DNA of 6,807 bases from an uncultured Clostridium sp. (GTDB taxonomy: Bacteria > Bacillota_A > Clostridia > Lachnospirales > Lachnospiraceae). The notes beneath the pieces were generated by a model, which saw only the letters and a program-made list of their open reading frames with translations, was not told the DNA's origin and ran no database searches. Positions 6,546 to 6,807 of the stretch are shown here, piece by piece. Location of the stretch: contig USQV01000054.1 of the NCBI GenBank assembly GCA_900556965.1, forward strand, positions 1-6,807. The letters are read 5' to 3'. The translations under genes and the position numbers were made by a program. The stretch's first letter is position 1, and every line of letters begins with the position of its first letter.

Positions 6546-6594
6546 ATTTTATACTATTTATGTGATCGCAGAAGTATAAAATTTTGAATAGTAC
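6546..6594. repeat. Overlapping inverted repeats in the divergent lysR/DUF6282 control region
   Basis: ATTTTATACT (6546-6555) and AGTATAAAAT (6573-6582) form perfect 10-bp arms separated by 17 bp. A second, overlapping pair is TACTATT (6552-6558) with AATAGTA (6587-6593). Together they give three related ATACT/AGTA half-sites that span the predicted -35 and -10 of the DUF6282 promoter. In LysR-type systems this is the usual position of the activation half-sites. The region is AT-rich, so some symmetry is expected by chance, but 10-bp perfect arms are notable. Confidence 0.5.
6548..6576 (-). promoter_or_regulatory. Putative promoter of the DUF6282-permease-icd unit
   Basis: On the minus strand TATAAA (6553-6548) lies 17 bp from TACTTC (6576-6571). 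The -35 match is poor, as is common for promoters that need a LysR-type activator. Predicted initiation near 6541 gives a leader of about 27 nt, rich in A, before the AGGAGGGGG ribosome binding site. Confidence 0.5.
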
Positions 6595-6595
6595 A

Positions 6596-6612
6596 TATCG
6601 ATAAAACCGATA
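6596..6612. promoter_or_regulatory. LysR-type regulator box (TATCG-N7-CGATA)
   Basis: This 17-bp dyad has perfect 5-bp arms and contains the T-N11-A signature (T6598 to A6610) of LysR-family recognition sites. Its centre at 6604 is about 63 bp upstream of the predicted DUF6282 transcript start, the classical recognition-site position for a LysR activator. It also lies just ahead of the lysR ribosome binding site, which would allow autorepression. Binding by the adjacent regulator is inferred from position. Confidence 0.6.
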
Positions 6613-6632
6613 GCTTAACAGGAGGATGGGCC

Positions 6633-6807
6633 ATGGATCTTAAGGAAATGACATATATCGTTACTATCGCCGATGAAGGAAGTATCTCAAAAGCAGCCGA
6701 AAAGCTGTATATGGCCCAGTCGAGCCTCAGCCAGTTCCTTTTACAATATGAAGCGGAGCTCGGCACAACTCTGTTTATGAGGACAGCCCGGGGAGTGCGG
6801 CCGACTG
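6633..6807 (+). CDS. LysR-type transcriptional regulator, N-terminal DNA-binding domain (3' end outside window)
   Basis: Only 58 residues are present, but they form a recognisable winged helix-turn-helix of the LysR family: MDLKEMTYIVTIADEGSISK leads into AAEKLYMAQSSLSQFL (21-36), then YEAELGTTLFMRTARGVRPT (39-58). The ELGTTLF.R..RG..PT tail is typical of the wing. Glutamine and phenylalanine replace the usual arginine/lysine and isoleucine in the recognition helix (SLSQFL), and YE replaces the common LE; these are mild deviations. GGAGG (6621-6625) lies 7 nt before the ATG. The complete protein should be about 290-300 residues with a periplasmic-binding-like effector domain beyond the window. 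Divergent placement from the DUF6282-permease unit suggests that it controls that unit in response to the transported compound or a product. Confidence 0.9.
   Translation, partial: MDLKEMTYIVTIADEGSISKAAEKLYMAQSSLSQFLLQYEAELGTTLFMRTARGVRPT

Noticed and set aside
6531..6550. T-rich run resembling a terminator tail on the plus strand
   Set aside because: No stem precedes it, and it lies upstream of the DUF6282 start, where it reads as an A-rich leader on the minus strand.
6554..6766. Minus-strand open frame of 70 codons overlapping the LysR start
   Set aside because: It is antisense to the LysR helix-turn-helix region and to the divergent promoters, with no ribosome binding site or family resemblance.

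Overview
The window looks like ordinary chromosome from an anaerobic, low-to-mid GC Gram-positive bacterium of the Clostridia, most likely a Lachnospiraceae-type gut organism. The basis is strong GGAGG-type ribosome binding sites, sigma-A promoters with 17-bp spacers (TTGACA/TATATT), a terminator-type TPP riboswitch, and the overall flavour of the proteins. The genus is inference.

Layout from left to right. (1) Positions 1-709, minus strand: a thiamine phosphate synthase gene (thiE, cut off by the window start) behind a complete control leader: near-consensus promoter, TPP aptamer, intrinsic terminator, ribosome binding site. (2) Positions 722-1552, minus strand: a six-helix integral membrane protein of unproven function, resembling the YjdF/DUF2238 group. 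(3) Positions 1553-1725: a divergent promoter region carrying a 7-bp-arm dyad between the two -35 boxes. (4) Positions 1726-2937, plus strand: a full-length aspartokinase with two C-terminal ACT domains and an internal Shine-Dalgarno/ATG that would yield a separate ACT-only beta subunit. (5) Positions 2938-3053: a convergent gap with a long, nearly fully paired hairpin. (6) Positions 3054-6514, minus strand: a compact three-gene unit transcribed in the order DUF6282 amidohydrolase-like protein, MatC/SLC13-like organic-acid permease, eukaryotic-type NADP-isocitrate dehydrogenase, with gaps of 22 and 43 nt. (7) Positions 6515-6632: a divergent control region containing a textbook LysR-type box. 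(8) Positions 6633-6807, plus strand: the DNA-binding N-terminus of a LysR-type regulator, cut off by the window end.

Functionally, the window mixes housekeeping biosynthesis (thiamine, aspartate family, 2-oxoglutarate/NADPH supply) with one cluster that looks like an uncharacterised, regulator-controlled uptake-and-processing system: LysR regulator, DUF6282 metal-dependent hydrolase candidate and dicarboxylate-type permease. That cluster is the best candidate for new biology here. The LysR-type dyad centred about 63 bp upstream of the predicted start of the hydrolase-permease transcript ties the regulator to the cluster. The substrate cannot be read from the sequence.
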